The notes: generated by a model from the letters alone, not told the origin. Shown: positions 1 to 6,440, numbered from the stretch's first letter. The stretch is 14,880 bases of DNA from Clostridiales bacterium (GCA_019421525.1 JAHZFC010000036.1:1-14880), one strand, 5' to 3'. Translations and numbers: made by a program.

Positions 1-1176
1 CAGATGGAGTTTGTCCTTTTTCTTGTGCAGCACAAAGTAGACCCGCCGGCGGACGCACTCCGTGCGCCAAGCGCACCACTCCTCCAAAAGGGCCCGGACG
101 CCCAACACCCGGGGCTGTCCGCCGATGAGCACGTTGAAGTTGCAGCTCATGGTGTCCGACAGCGTGGTGAGCTTGAAGAGCTTGGCCATCAGCTTGTCCG
201 GATCGGTACCCCGTTTGAGATCAATGGCCAGCTTCAAACCCGTCAGGTCCGTCTCATCCCGCATGTCGGCAATTTCCTTGGCCTTACCGGCTTTGATGAG
301 CTCTGCCACCTTGTCCAAAATGGCCTCGGTGGTGGTGGTATAGGGGATCTCATAGATCTCAATGAGGTTTTCCGCCTTCAGATAGCGGTACCGGGCCCGG
401 ACCCGGACGCTGCCCCGGCCGGTGCGGTAGATCTCCTCCATGGCGGCGGCGTCGTAAATCAGCTCGCCGCCGGTGGGAAAGTCCGGCGCAATGAGGGTAT
501 CGCTGAGGGTGCAGTCCGGATTTTTGAGATACGCCACGGTGGTCTCACACACCTCCCGCAGGTTGAAGCCGCAAAACTGGGAGGCCATGCCCACGGCGAT
601 GCCGGAATTGGCGCTGACCAGGATGTTGGGGAAGGTGGTAGGCAGCAGCGCCGGCTCGGTCATGGTGTTGTCGTAGTTCTCCACAAAGTCCACGGTATCC
701 GAGTCGATGTCCCGGAAGAGCTCGGCACAGATGGGGCTGAGCTTTGCCTCCGTATACCGGCTGGCGGCATAGGACATATCCCGGGAATAGACTTTTCCGA
801 AGTTTCCCTTGGAGTCCACAAAGGGCGTCAGCAGCGCCCCATACCCCTTGGAAAGGCGCACCATGGTCTCATAAATGGCGGCGTCGCCGTGGGGGTTCAA
901 GCGCATGGTCTGTCCCACGATGTTGGCGCTCTTGGTCCGCCCGCCATTCAAAAGCCCCATCTTATACATGGTATAGAGGAGCTTGCGGTGGGAGGGCTTG
1001 AAGCCGTCGATCTCCGGGATGGCCCGGGAGACGATGACGCTCATGGCGTAGGGCATATAGTTGACTTCCAGCGCCTCGGTGATGGGCTGCTCCAGCACCT
1101 GGGCCCGCAGGCCCATGACGTTGGAGTCGTCCACCTTTTTCGACCCGCTGTGCTCGGGAGTTCGTTTTTTTGCCAA
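1..1176 (-). CDS. parC: Type IIA topoisomerase A subunit (ParC/GyrA-like), C-terminal part outside window
   Basis: Breakage-reunion subunit of a type IIA topoisomerase. It cuts and rejoins both DNA strands through an active-site tyrosine and works with the B subunit encoded at 2272-4263. 392 codons are visible and the frame stays open at base 1, so the CAP domain is mostly present but the C-terminal DNA-wrapping part is missing. Visible landmarks: a helix around ALEVNYMPYAMSVIVSRAIP (residues 35-54), the KPSHRKLLY motif (60-68), the PHGDAAIYE segment (95-103), and AASRYTEAK with catalytic Arg140-Tyr141. The start is TTG at 1174-1176: a TGA stop lies three codons upstream in frame, AAGGA sits 10 nt before TTG, and the next starts (GTG codon 15, ATG codon 21) lack an SD sequence. 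Family knowledge: many Clostridia carry such a diverged second A/B pair, often labelled gyrase or topo IV. Whether it is a true ParC is not certain. Residue 99 is Ala where E. coli GyrA has Ser83. Confidence 0.93.
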   Translation of the reverse strand, partial: MAKKRTPEHSGSKKVDDSNVMGLRAQVLEQPITEALEVNYMPYAMSVIVSRAIPEIDGFKPSHRKLLYTMYKMGLLNGGRTKSANIVGQTMRLNPHGDAAIYETMVRLSKGYGALLTPFVDSKGNFGKVYSRDMSYAASRYTEAKLSPICAELFRDIDSDTVDFVENYDNTMTEPALLPTTFPNILVSANSGIAVGMASQFCGFNLREVCETTVAYLKNPDCTLSDTLIAPDFPTGGELIYDAAAMEEIYRTGRGSVRVRARYRYLKAENLIEIYEIPYTTTTEAILDKVAELIKAGKAKEIADMRDETDLTGLKLAIDLKRGTDPDKLMAKLFKLTTLSDTMSCNFNVLIGGQPRVLGVRALLEEWCAWRTECVRRRVYFVLHKKKDKLHL

Positions 1177-1274
1177 ATCAGATCAGTCCTTATGTTCAGT
1201 TGCCGCCCAGGGCGGCAGGGCGCAGGGGCGGGCCCTGCGCCGCTCCCTTTATGTTCGCCCCAAAGGGAGGAGGG

Positions 1275-1361
1275 GCCAAGGGCCGGCGCCCTTGAACCGG
1301 AATCCAAAGGCTTCGCCTTTGGGAAACGTAATGACCCAAAATCATTTCTTTTGTATGCGCC
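1275..1361. repeat. Intergenic repeat, copy 1
   Basis: Begins with a 20-base block (1275-1294) containing the inverted repeat AAGGGC-CGGC-GCCCTT and ends with CATTTCTTTTGTATGCGCC (1343-1361). Both blocks, and the GGGAA(A)CGTA-like stretch between them, recur at 1455-1513. The first block matches copy 2 at 19 of 20 positions and the last at 18 of 19. This copy is longer because it contains an extra CCAAAGGC-TTC-GCCTTTGG hairpin. Confidence 0.7.
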
Positions 1362-1421
1362 AAAAGAAACGGTGGGAAAAGCCGTCCCGGCTTTCCGGGG
1401 TCAGGTTTCGCCTGACGGCGA

Positions 1422-1449
1422 GTTCCTTTTTGTGCGCACAAAAAGGAAC
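1422..1449. repeat. Perfect 28-bp palindrome
   Basis: Both halves are fully complementary: GTTCCTTTTTGTGC (1422-1435), then its reverse complement (1436-1449) with no spacer. It starts at the end of another inverted repeat (GTCAGG/CCTGAC, about 1400-1415) and runs into repeat copy 2. As RNA it would form a long hairpin; as DNA it could form a cruciform. It is too long to be chance in DNA of this composition. It may be part of a dispersed palindromic element. Confidence 0.85.
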
Positions 1450-1454
1450 CAAAA

Positions 1455-1513
1455 GCCAAGGGCTGGCGCCCTTGGGAACGTATTCTCCAAAAACCATTTC
1501 TTTTGTGTGCGCC
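1455..1513. repeat. Intergenic repeat, copy 2
   Basis: Second, shorter copy of the element at 1275-1361. The opening block (1455-1474) differs by one base (T for C in the loop of AAGGGC-NGGC-GCCCTT). The closing block CATTTCTTTTGTGTGCGCC (1495-1513) differs by one base from copy 1. Loss of the inner hairpin makes it shorter. Confidence 0.7.
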
Positions 1514-1740
1514 GATGTCATGCTGCGGATTGGGCGCATGGCCGGGTTGCTTTCGCTGCGGCTCCTTTCGCAAACGAAATTGCTTTGCAATTTTGTTTGC
1601 AAAATCCGCTCCGCTCCAAGCGCCCCTATGCGCCTATCCTTCGCACTTCGGAAAGAAACGGTTTTTGAAATCCAAAGAAAAGCGCTGACTGGCCCTTCGG
1701 TGCCCCCTTCTATTGACCGGCACGCAAAGTCAGGACACTC

Positions 1741-1961
1741 TCTGAATCTCTTTCCGCTGCCGCTGATGCGTACCAGCACAGAGGTGCCAGCGGCCCACGG
1801 TAGAGCGCCTGGTGCGGAAACCTGTTGGCAGCAGGCGTGTCCCGTAGACCCGGCAGACTGCTACAACTGCCAGGAGAGCGGCAGCGGAACTCAGAAGTCG
1901 GGAGCGTCAGCTTACCTCAACGCCGGAAATAGGACGCTGCACCACCCTATCCTGCTCTCCC
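1741..1961. ncRNA. Candidate structured RNA or RNA-like repeat (strand unknown)
   Basis: A perfect 13-bp helix joins TTCCGCTGCCGCT (1752-1764) to AGCGGCAGCGGAA (1877-1889) across 112 nt. A flanking TCTGA/TCAGA pair (1741-1745 with 1891-1895) extends it. Inside are smaller helices: CGCCTG/CAGGCG (1806-1811 with 1832-1837) with CCTG/CAGG nested near it, and GGCAG/CTGCC (1852-1856 with 1867-1871). A second domain follows, CGGGAG/CTCCCG closing about 1900-1961 with AGCGTC/GACGCT inside. I cannot match it to a known RNA family. A 3' element GCCAGGAGAGC resembles the B12 box of cobalamin riboswitches, but the rest of that consensus is not present. No clear promoter was found on either strand, and on the plus strand no gene lies downstream. 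Confidence 0.35.
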
Positions 1962-1972
1962 GTAATTGGGGC

Positions 1973-2007
1973 CCCCGCAAGACCCCGGCGAAGCGGGTCT
2001 TGTGGGG
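1973..2007. repeat. Strong 13-bp stem hairpin
   Basis: CCCCGCAAGACCC (1973-1985) pairs with GGGTCTTGTGGGG (1995-2007), 12 Watson-Crick pairs plus one G-U, around a 9-nt loop. No T-run follows on either strand, so I do not call it an intrinsic terminator. It follows the candidate RNA domain at 1900-1961. Confidence 0.6.
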
Positions 2008-2167
2008 AGAGGACGAGCAAGGGAGCGAACGAAATTTTTGCCGTCAGGCGGAAATGAAGTTGAGCGGACTTTGCGAGGACGAGGGGGTCCGGGGGAAAGG
2101 ACGCTAAGGACCAAAGCGCGTCCTTGGCGCTTGCAGTCCGCCGCGGCCGTCCCCCGGCGTGCTTTTG

Positions 2168-2195
2168 CCTTCTTTTCGCACGAGCGAAAAGAAGG
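2168..2195. repeat. Perfect 12-bp stem hairpin
   Basis: CCTTCTTTTCGC (2168-2179) and GCGAAAAGAAGG (2184-2195) pair perfectly around ACGA. A TCGCC-GCAA-GGCGA mini-hairpin (2196-2209) follows directly. The style (pyrimidine-rich arm, purine-rich arm) resembles the palindromes at 1345-1369 and 1422-1449, so it may belong to the same family of dispersed palindromes. No U-tract is present on either strand. Confidence 0.6.
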
Positions 2196-2250
2196 TCGCC
2201 GCAAGGCGAAACCTTGCCCTACTGGAGGCCTGGCAAGGACTCCACAGGAT

Positions 2251-2269
2251 GCAGGGGCTCCGCCCCTGC
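2251..2269 (-). terminator. Hairpin just after the parE stop codon
   Basis: GCAGGGGC and GCCCCTGC form an 8-bp GC-rich stem with a 3-nt loop, two bases after the parE stop on the same strand. It could slow RNA polymerase or protect the mRNA 3' end. It lacks a following U-tract, so termination is uncertain. Confidence 0.35.
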
Positions 2270-2271
2270 GG

Positions 2272-4263
2272 TCAGGAGATGTCCGCCAGGTCCAGATACT
2301 TGTAGCCGTTGTCCGCGATGTGTTCCTTCCGCCCCGCCAGGTCGTCCCCCAGCAGCAGGTCGAACACAGCGGCGGTCTTTTCCACGTCCTCGGGCATGAC
2401 CTTGATCAGCCGCCTGGTCTCCGGGTTCATGGTGGTCAGCCACATCATGTCCGGGTCGTTCTCGCCCAGGCCCTTGGAGCGCTGGATGTCGTACTTCTTC
2501 TTCTCCCCGTCCAGCTGGGCGCAGATGTCGTTCTTCTCCTTGTCGGAGTAGGCGAACCAGGTCTTTTCCTTGCAGGTGATCTCATACAGGGGGGACTCGG
2601 CGATATAGACATACCCCTCCTGGATGAGGGTGGGGGTGAGGCGGTAGAGCATGGTGAGCACCAGGGTGCGGATCTGGAAGCCGTCCACATCGCCATCGGT
2701 GCAGATGATGACCTTGTTCCACCGCAGGTTATTGAGGTCAAAGGCGTTCAGGTCCTTGTTGCTCTTGGACTGTACCTCCACCCCGCAGCCCATGACCTTC
2801 AAAAGATCGGTGATGATCTCGCTTTTGAAGATGCGGGCGTAGTCCGCCTTCAGGCAGTTGAGGATCTTGCCCCGGATGGGCATGATGCCCTGGAACTCCG
2901 CGTCCCGGCCCAGCTTCACGCTGCCCAGGGCGGAGTCGCCCTCCACGATATACAGCTCCCGCTGGGACACGTCTTTGGTGCGGCAGTCCACGAACTTCTG
3001 CACCCGGTTGGAGATGTCCACAGAGCCGGACAGCTTCTTCTTGATGCCCAGGCGGGTCTTTTCCGCCGTCTCCCGGGAGCGCTTGTTCACCAGCACCTGG
3101 CCGGCGATCTTCTCCGCGTCGAAGGGGTTCTCGATGAAGTAGACCTCCAGCTGGCTGCGGAGGAAGTCGGTCATGGCCTCCTGGACGAACTTGTTGGTGA
3201 TGGACTTCTTGGTCTGGTTCTCGTAGCTGGTCTGGGTGGAGAAGTTGTTGCTCACCAGCACCAGGGCGTCCTGGATGTCGTTGAAGGTGATCCTGCTCTC
3301 GTTTTTCTGGTACTTGCCGTTCTGCTTCAGCCATCCGTCGATGGCGGACACAAAGGCGGACTTCACCGCCTTTTCCGGGGAGCCGCCGTGCTCCAGCCAG
3401 GAGGAGTTGTGGTAGTGCTCGATGACCTGCACCCGGTTGGAGAAGCAGAAGGACACCGACAGCTTGACCTTGTACTCCGGCTTGTCCGCCCGGTCCCGGC
3501 CCCGGCGCTCTGTCTGCCAGAACACCGGCTGGGTCAGGGGGTCGTCCCCGGCCAGCTCCTTCACATAGTCGATGATGCCGTTCTCATAGCGGAACTCCGT
3601 GGTCTCGAACCTGCTCCCCACCTGGTCGCGCAGGCGGAAGGTGACCCCGGCGTTGACCACTGCCTGGCGCTTGAGGGTGTCGGTGTAGTACTCCAGGGGG
3701 ATGTCGATGTCGGTGAACACGTCCAGGTCGGGCTTCCAGTGGAATTTGGAGCCGGTCTTTTTCCGGTCCGCGGGCTCCTTTTGCATCTGGCCCACGATCT
3801 CGCCCTTTTCAAAGTGGAGGGTGTACTTGAAGCCGTCCCGGTAGATCACCGCGTCGAAAAACTCGCTGGCGTACTGGGTGGCGCAGGAGCCCAGACCGTT
3901 GAGGCCAAGGGAGTACTCGTAGTTGTCCCCGTCGCCGTTCTTATACTTGCCGCCGGCGTACAGCTCGCAGAAGACCAGCTCCCAGTTATACCGGCCCTCC
4001 GCCTCGTTCCAGTCCACCGGGCAGCCCCGGCCGAAGTCCTCCACCTCGATGGACTTGTCCGCATACCGGGTGACGATGATGAGGCTGCCGTGGCCCTCCC
4101 GGGCCTCGTCGATGGCGTTGGAGAGGATCTCGAACACCGCGTGCTCGCACCCCTCCAGCCCGTCGGAGCCGAAGATGACCCCCGGGCGCTTGCGCACCCG
4201 GTCAGCCCCCTTCAGGGCGGAGATGGACTCGTTGCCGTATGTCTGCTTTGAGGTCTTTGCCAT
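2272..4263 (-). CDS. parE: Type IIA topoisomerase B subunit (ParE/GyrB-like ATPase)
   Basis: ATPase and TOPRIM subunit, 663 aa, partner of the A subunit at 1-1176; that length is normal for ParE and shorter than proteobacterial GyrB. GHKL ATPase: Glu45 (general base), Asn49 and Asp52 in FEILSNAIDEA, Asp76 in VEDFGRGCPVD, GGKYKN (104-109), and LGLNGLG (119-125) in place of the usual GGLHGVG. The transducer has the ATP-contacting QTK (350-352). The TOPRIM domain has EGDSALGS (441-448; family usually EGDSAGGS), MPIRGKILN (461-469), and DGDVDG (523-528; family usually DADVDG), so the Glu and all three Asp metal ligands are kept. KGLGE and TTMNPETR lie near the C-terminus. The ATG at 4261-4263 follows AGGTG on the minus strand. 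This matches a diverged clostridial lineage of B subunits, usually labelled gyrase B or topo IV B. Topo IV is the likelier role because the pair is separate from a gyrBA operon, but this is inference. Confidence 0.93.
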   Translation of the reverse strand: MAKTSKQTYGNESISALKGADRVRKRPGVIFGSDGLEGCEHAVFEILSNAIDEAREGHGSLIIVTRYADKSIEVEDFGRGCPVDWNEAEGRYNWELVFCELYAGGKYKNGDGDNYEYSLGLNGLGSCATQYASEFFDAVIYRDGFKYTLHFEKGEIVGQMQKEPADRKKTGSKFHWKPDLDVFTDIDIPLEYYTDTLKRQAVVNAGVTFRLRDQVGSRFETTEFRYENGIIDYVKELAGDDPLTQPVFWQTERRGRDRADKPEYKVKLSVSFCFSNRVQVIEHYHNSSWLEHGGSPEKAVKSAFVSAIDGWLKQNGKYQKNESRITFNDIQDALVLVSNNFSTQTSYENQTKKSITNKFVQEAMTDFLRSQLEVYFIENPFDAEKIAGQVLVNKRSRETAEKTRLGIKKKLSGSVDISNRVQKFVDCRTKDVSQRELYIVEGDSALGSVKLGRDAEFQGIMPIRGKILNCLKADYARIFKSEIITDLLKVMGCGVEVQSKSNKDLNAFDLNNLRWNKVIICTDGDVDGFQIRTLVLTMLYRLTPTLIQEGYVYIAESPLYEITCKEKTWFAYSDKEKNDICAQLDGEKKKYDIQRSKGLGENDPDMMWLTTMNPETRRLIKVMPEDVEKTAAVFDLLLGDDLAGRKEHIADNGYKYLDLADIS

Positions 4264-4290
4264 GATGACACCTGCCTATAGGGATCTGTG

Positions 4291-4360
4291 AGCAGGACGC
4301 CTGTCCTGCTCCGGAGGGCCGCGCAGGGCCCCGCGTCTGCGGAGAGGGACCCTGCGCGGC
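4291..4360 (-). promoter_or_regulatory. Double-hairpin 5' leader of parE
   Basis: Two perfect hairpins sit between the parE promoter and its start. GCCGCGCAGGG (4318-4328) pairs with CCCTGCGCGGC (4350-4360), with an inner CCGC/GCGG pair. AGCAGGAC-GCCT-GTCCTGCT spans 4291-4310. Neither has a U-tract. They could act in mRNA stability or attenuation. No known riboswitch or T-box motif is visible. Confidence 0.45.
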
Positions 4361-4377
4361 GCATATCCATCCAATAT

Positions 4378-4407
4378 AGTATAACGCAAAGATCCCCCGG
4401 CCGTCAA
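4378..4407 (-). promoter_or_regulatory. Sigma-70-type promoter for parE
   Basis: On the minus strand, TTGACG (4407-4402) and TATACT (4383-4378) are separated by 18 nt, a near-consensus housekeeping promoter. It predicts a start near 4371 and a leader of about 108 nt. The -35 lies in the loop of the terminator hairpin of the upstream transporter gene. Confidence 0.65.
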
Positions 4408-4427
4408 GAAAGGCGGCGGGGGATCTT
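4389..4427 (-). terminator. Terminator of the Na/Pi cotransporter gene
   Basis: An 11-bp perfect stem, AAGATCCCCCG with CGGGGGATCTT, sits 54 nt past the transporter stop codon. The loop is 17 nt with an inner GCC/GGC pair. On the minus strand the stem ends in CTTTG, so the U-tract is short. It may be a modest terminator, allowing some read-through into parE. Confidence 0.6.
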
Positions 4428-4480
4428 CCGTGGGCCATCGGGGCGGCAACCGCCGCTCCGCCGCCGGAAAGGATCCCGGC

Positions 4481-6223
4481 TCAGGGGAGGGGGAACTGCT
4501 TGAGATAGGCCTGGTACTGCTGCTTGAAGGAGTCGTCATGCTCCCGGACGTGGTCCAGATAGTGGTGGGTGTCATAGCTGTCCCGGCCCAGCTCGATGAT
4601 AGCGGCGGCCACATTGGAGCAGTGGTCCGAGATGCGGCTGCAATCGGTGAGCAGATCGGTGAAGAGCATCCCCTGCTCCACACTGCACGCCCCCTCCTGG
4701 AGACGGACGATGTGCCGGGCCTTCATGGTGGCGCACAAGTGGTCCACCACCTGCTCCAGCGGCTCCACCTTCGTGGCCAGCTGCGGGTCGTTGGCGATAA
4801 AGCTGTCCGCGGTCAGCCGCGTCACCTGCCGGACCGCCCGGAACAGGACCTCCAGCTCGGCCTGGGCGTCCTTGGAGAAGGCCTGCCCCTTGTCCCGGAG
4901 GCGCCGCGCGGAGATCTGGATGGACTTGGCGTGGTCGCTGATGCGCTCAAAGTCGCTGATGGAGTGGAGCAGGCGGGACACGCCCCGGCTGTCGTCCATG
5001 GACAGGGCCTTGCTGGACAGCTTCACCAGGTAGGTGCCGATGCTGTCCTCATACTGGTCCAGCTGCTCCTCCACGTCCTGCACCACCTGGGCGGTGTCCT
5101 CGCTGTAAGAGGCCACCAGGCCCAGCGCCCGGTCCACCGAGGCATGGGAGAGGTTGGCCATGGCGCAGGAGAGCTTGCTACACTGCTCCAGGGCGATGGA
5201 GGGGGTGACCAGGAGCCGCTCGTCCAGAAGGTTGACCTCGGGCTCCGGCTCCTCGTCCCGGATGGTGAGGCAGGCCAGCTTCACCAGGAGCTTGTTGAAG
5301 GGCAGGAGCACGGCGGTGCACACGATGTTGAAGGAGGTGTGGACGATGGCGATGCCGGTCTCGTTGATGGCGGTGTCCAGAATGGGGAGGTCCACCACCA
5401 GGCGGACGATATAGTACAGGATGAGGAACACCACGGTACCGATGACATTGAAGTACAGGTGGATGAGGGCGGCCCGGCGGGCGTTCTTGTTGGCCCCCAC
5501 GGAGGAGAGCATGGCGGTGACGGTGGTGCCGATGTTCTGGCCCATGATGATGGGGATGGCGCTGCCGTAGGTCACCGCGCCTGTGGAGGACAGGGCCTGA
5601 AGAATGCCCACCGAGGCGGAGGAGGACTGGATGATGGCGGTGAGGGCGGCGCCTGCCAGCACGCCCAGGATGGGATTGGAGAACATCAGCAGGATGTTGG
5701 TGAAGGCGGGCACGTCGGCCAGGCCGGCCACCGCGTCAGACATGGTCTCCATACCGAACATCAGCGTGGCAAAGCCCAGAAGGATGGCGCCGATGTCCTT
5801 TTTGCGGCCGTTGTTCATAAAGACGTAGAACACCACGCCGATGACCGCCAGGATCGGGGAGAAGGAGGAGGGCTTGAACAGCTGGACGATGCCCTCCCCC
5901 TCCAGGCCGGCCAGCGAGATGATCCAGGCCGTGACGGTGGTGCCCACGTTGGCCCCCATGATGATGCCCACCGCCTGGGTGAGCTTCATCACGCCGGAGT
6001 TGACAAAGCCCACCACCATCACCGTGGTGGCGGATGAGGACTGGATGACAGCCGTGACCGCCAGCCCCAGGAAGAATCCCTTGACCGGGCTGGAGGTCAG
6101 CCGTTCCAAAATCGTCTTGAGTTTGCTGCCGGCGGCCCGCTCCAGGCCCTGGCCCATGACGGACATGCCGAACAAGAACAGGGACAGTCCCCCCAGCATG
6201 GTCAGAAAGTCAAAAATATCCAT
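4481..6223 (-). CDS. Na/Pi cotransporter (NptA/PNaS family) with PhoU-like C-terminal domain
   Basis: A membrane protein of 580 aa that likely moves phosphate with Na+. The membrane half (about 1-320) shows the family's internal duplication: QSSSATT at 61-67 with GANVGTTVTA at 90-99, and QSSSASV at 199-205 with GQNIGTTVTA at 228-237. The QSSS motifs are the hallmark substrate-binding repeats. The second half (about 345-580) is helical, hydrophilic and PhoU-like, with ISDFERISDHAKSI and SRISDHCSNVAAAI repeats, as in many bacterial members of this family (for example E. coli YjbB). The ATG at 6221-6223 follows AGGAGG at ideal spacing. An open frame extends 54 codons further upstream but is not credible: it would run back through the promoter. 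The gene is transcribed alone, away from yaaL. Its promoter carries Pho-box-like repeats, supporting a phosphate role. Direction of transport (uptake or efflux) cannot be read from sequence. Confidence 0.93.
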   Translation of the reverse strand: MDIFDFLTMLGGLSLFLFGMSVMGQGLERAAGSKLKTILERLTSSPVKGFFLGLAVTAVIQSSSATTVMVVGFVNSGVMKLTQAVGIIMGANVGTTVTAWIISLAGLEGEGIVQLFKPSSFSPILAVIGVVFYVFMNNGRKKDIGAILLGFATLMFGMETMSDAVAGLADVPAFTNILLMFSNPILGVLAGAALTAIIQSSSASVGILQALSSTGAVTYGSAIPIIMGQNIGTTVTAMLSSVGANKNARRAALIHLYFNVIGTVVFLILYYIVRLVVDLPILDTAINETGIAIVHTSFNIVCTAVLLPFNKLLVKLACLTIRDEEPEPEVNLLDERLLVTPSIALEQCSKLSCAMANLSHASVDRALGLVASYSEDTAQVVQDVEEQLDQYEDSIGTYLVKLSSKALSMDDSRGVSRLLHSISDFERISDHAKSIQISARRLRDKGQAFSKDAQAELEVLFRAVRQVTRLTADSFIANDPQLATKVEPLEQVVDHLCATMKARHIVRLQEGACSVEQGMLFTDLLTDCSRISDHCSNVAAAIIELGRDSYDTHHYLDHVREHDDSFKQQYQAYLKQFPLP

Positions 6224-6283
6224 AGCTCCTCCTACCCCGTTCCCGCCCCGGCAGGGGCGGTGGTCTCCTTGTCGAACAAGATC

Positions 6284-6312
6284 ATTATAAGTAAAATTTG
6301 TGTAAAGCACAA
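6284..6312 (-). promoter_or_regulatory. Promoter of the Na/Pi cotransporter gene
   Basis: On the minus strand, a consensus TATAAT (6289-6284) lies 17 nt from TTGTGC (6312-6307), a half-matching -35. This gives a leader of roughly 50 nt containing a CCGCCCC/GGGGCGG hairpin (6243-6260) just before the SD. A weak -35 with a perfect -10 is what an activated promoter would show. Confidence 0.65.
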
Positions 6313-6340
6313 CTATCTGTAAGTGTAAAATTTCCGTAAA
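6290..6340 (-). promoter_or_regulatory. Putative PhoP boxes (two pairs of 11-bp-spaced TTTACN repeats)
   Basis: Reading the minus strand: TTTACG (6340-6335), 5 nt, TTTACA (6329-6324), then TTTACA (6306-6301), 5 nt, TTTACT (6295-6290). Each pair has an 11-bp period, and the two pairs are 23 bp apart, about two helical turns. Known for B. subtilis PhoP: TTAACA-like repeats separated by about 5 nt, bound as dimers upstream of and overlapping the core promoter. Here one pair fills the -35/-10 spacer and the other lies just upstream of -35. The target, a phosphate transporter, fits. Confidence 0.55.
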
Positions 6341-6388
6341 GGATCCGGCGCCGGCGGCTGGGAGGGGAAAAGCCGGGTATGCCAACAG

Positions 6389-6416
6389 GAATATTTGTCC
6401 AAACTGCTCATAAAGT
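6389..6416 (+). promoter_or_regulatory. Putative sigma-E-type sporulation promoter for yaaL-bofA
   Basis: GAATATT (6389-6395), 13 nt, CATAAAGT (6409-6416). From memory of the Bacillus sigma-E consensus (roughly KMATATT, 13-15 nt, CATACANT), the -35 matches fully and the -10 matches at all but one defined position. The leader would be short, about 17 nt, but long enough for the GAGAGGAAGG SD at 6423-6432. Confidence 0.5.
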
Positions 6417-6440
6417 TACTCCGAGAGGAAGGTGGACACG

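Larger units (their letters stand above)
1177..2271. other. Gene-free, hairpin-rich spacer between the topoisomerase genes
   Basis: About 1.1 kb with no credible protein. The open frames that cross it are low-complexity translations of inverted repeats and have no family resemblance or good SD. It holds many short perfect inverted repeats, among them CCGCCC/GGGCGG (1203-1215), CTCCCTTT/AAAGGGAG near 1242-1268, CCAAAGGC/GCCTTTGG near 1304-1322, TTTCTTTTG/CAAAAGAAA near 1345-1369, and AAATTGC/GCAATTT near 1577-1595. It also holds a 28-bp palindrome, two copies of a diverged repeat, a long-range helix, and further hairpins described separately. I infer a mosaic of dispersed palindromic repeats, possibly with a structured RNA. 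No transposase, att-like pair or tRNA is seen. Confidence 0.75.

Noticed and set aside
1342..1779. Minus-strand 145-codon frame, and 1947-2204 (85 codons), within the topoisomerase spacer
   Set aside because: They translate through palindromic repeats, have no SD and no domain pattern; more likely non-coding repeats.
1867..1884. B12-box-like GCCAGGAGAGC, suggesting a cobalamin riboswitch
   Set aside because: Other similar short matches occur nearby (about 1727 and 1896), the rest of the cobalamin core is not found, and no suitable gene lies downstream on that strand.
1973..2195. Hairpins considered as intrinsic terminators
   Set aside because: Neither hairpin is followed by a T-run on either strand.
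1966..4251. Long plus-strand open frame (761 codons) opposite parE
   Set aside because: It is the antisense of parE in GC-rich DNA, with no family features; parE has full ATPase and TOPRIM motifs.
4430..6037. Plus-strand open frame (535 codons) opposite the Na/Pi cotransporter
   Set aside because: Antisense shadow; His/Gly/Val-rich composition typical of reverse-read GC-rich genes.
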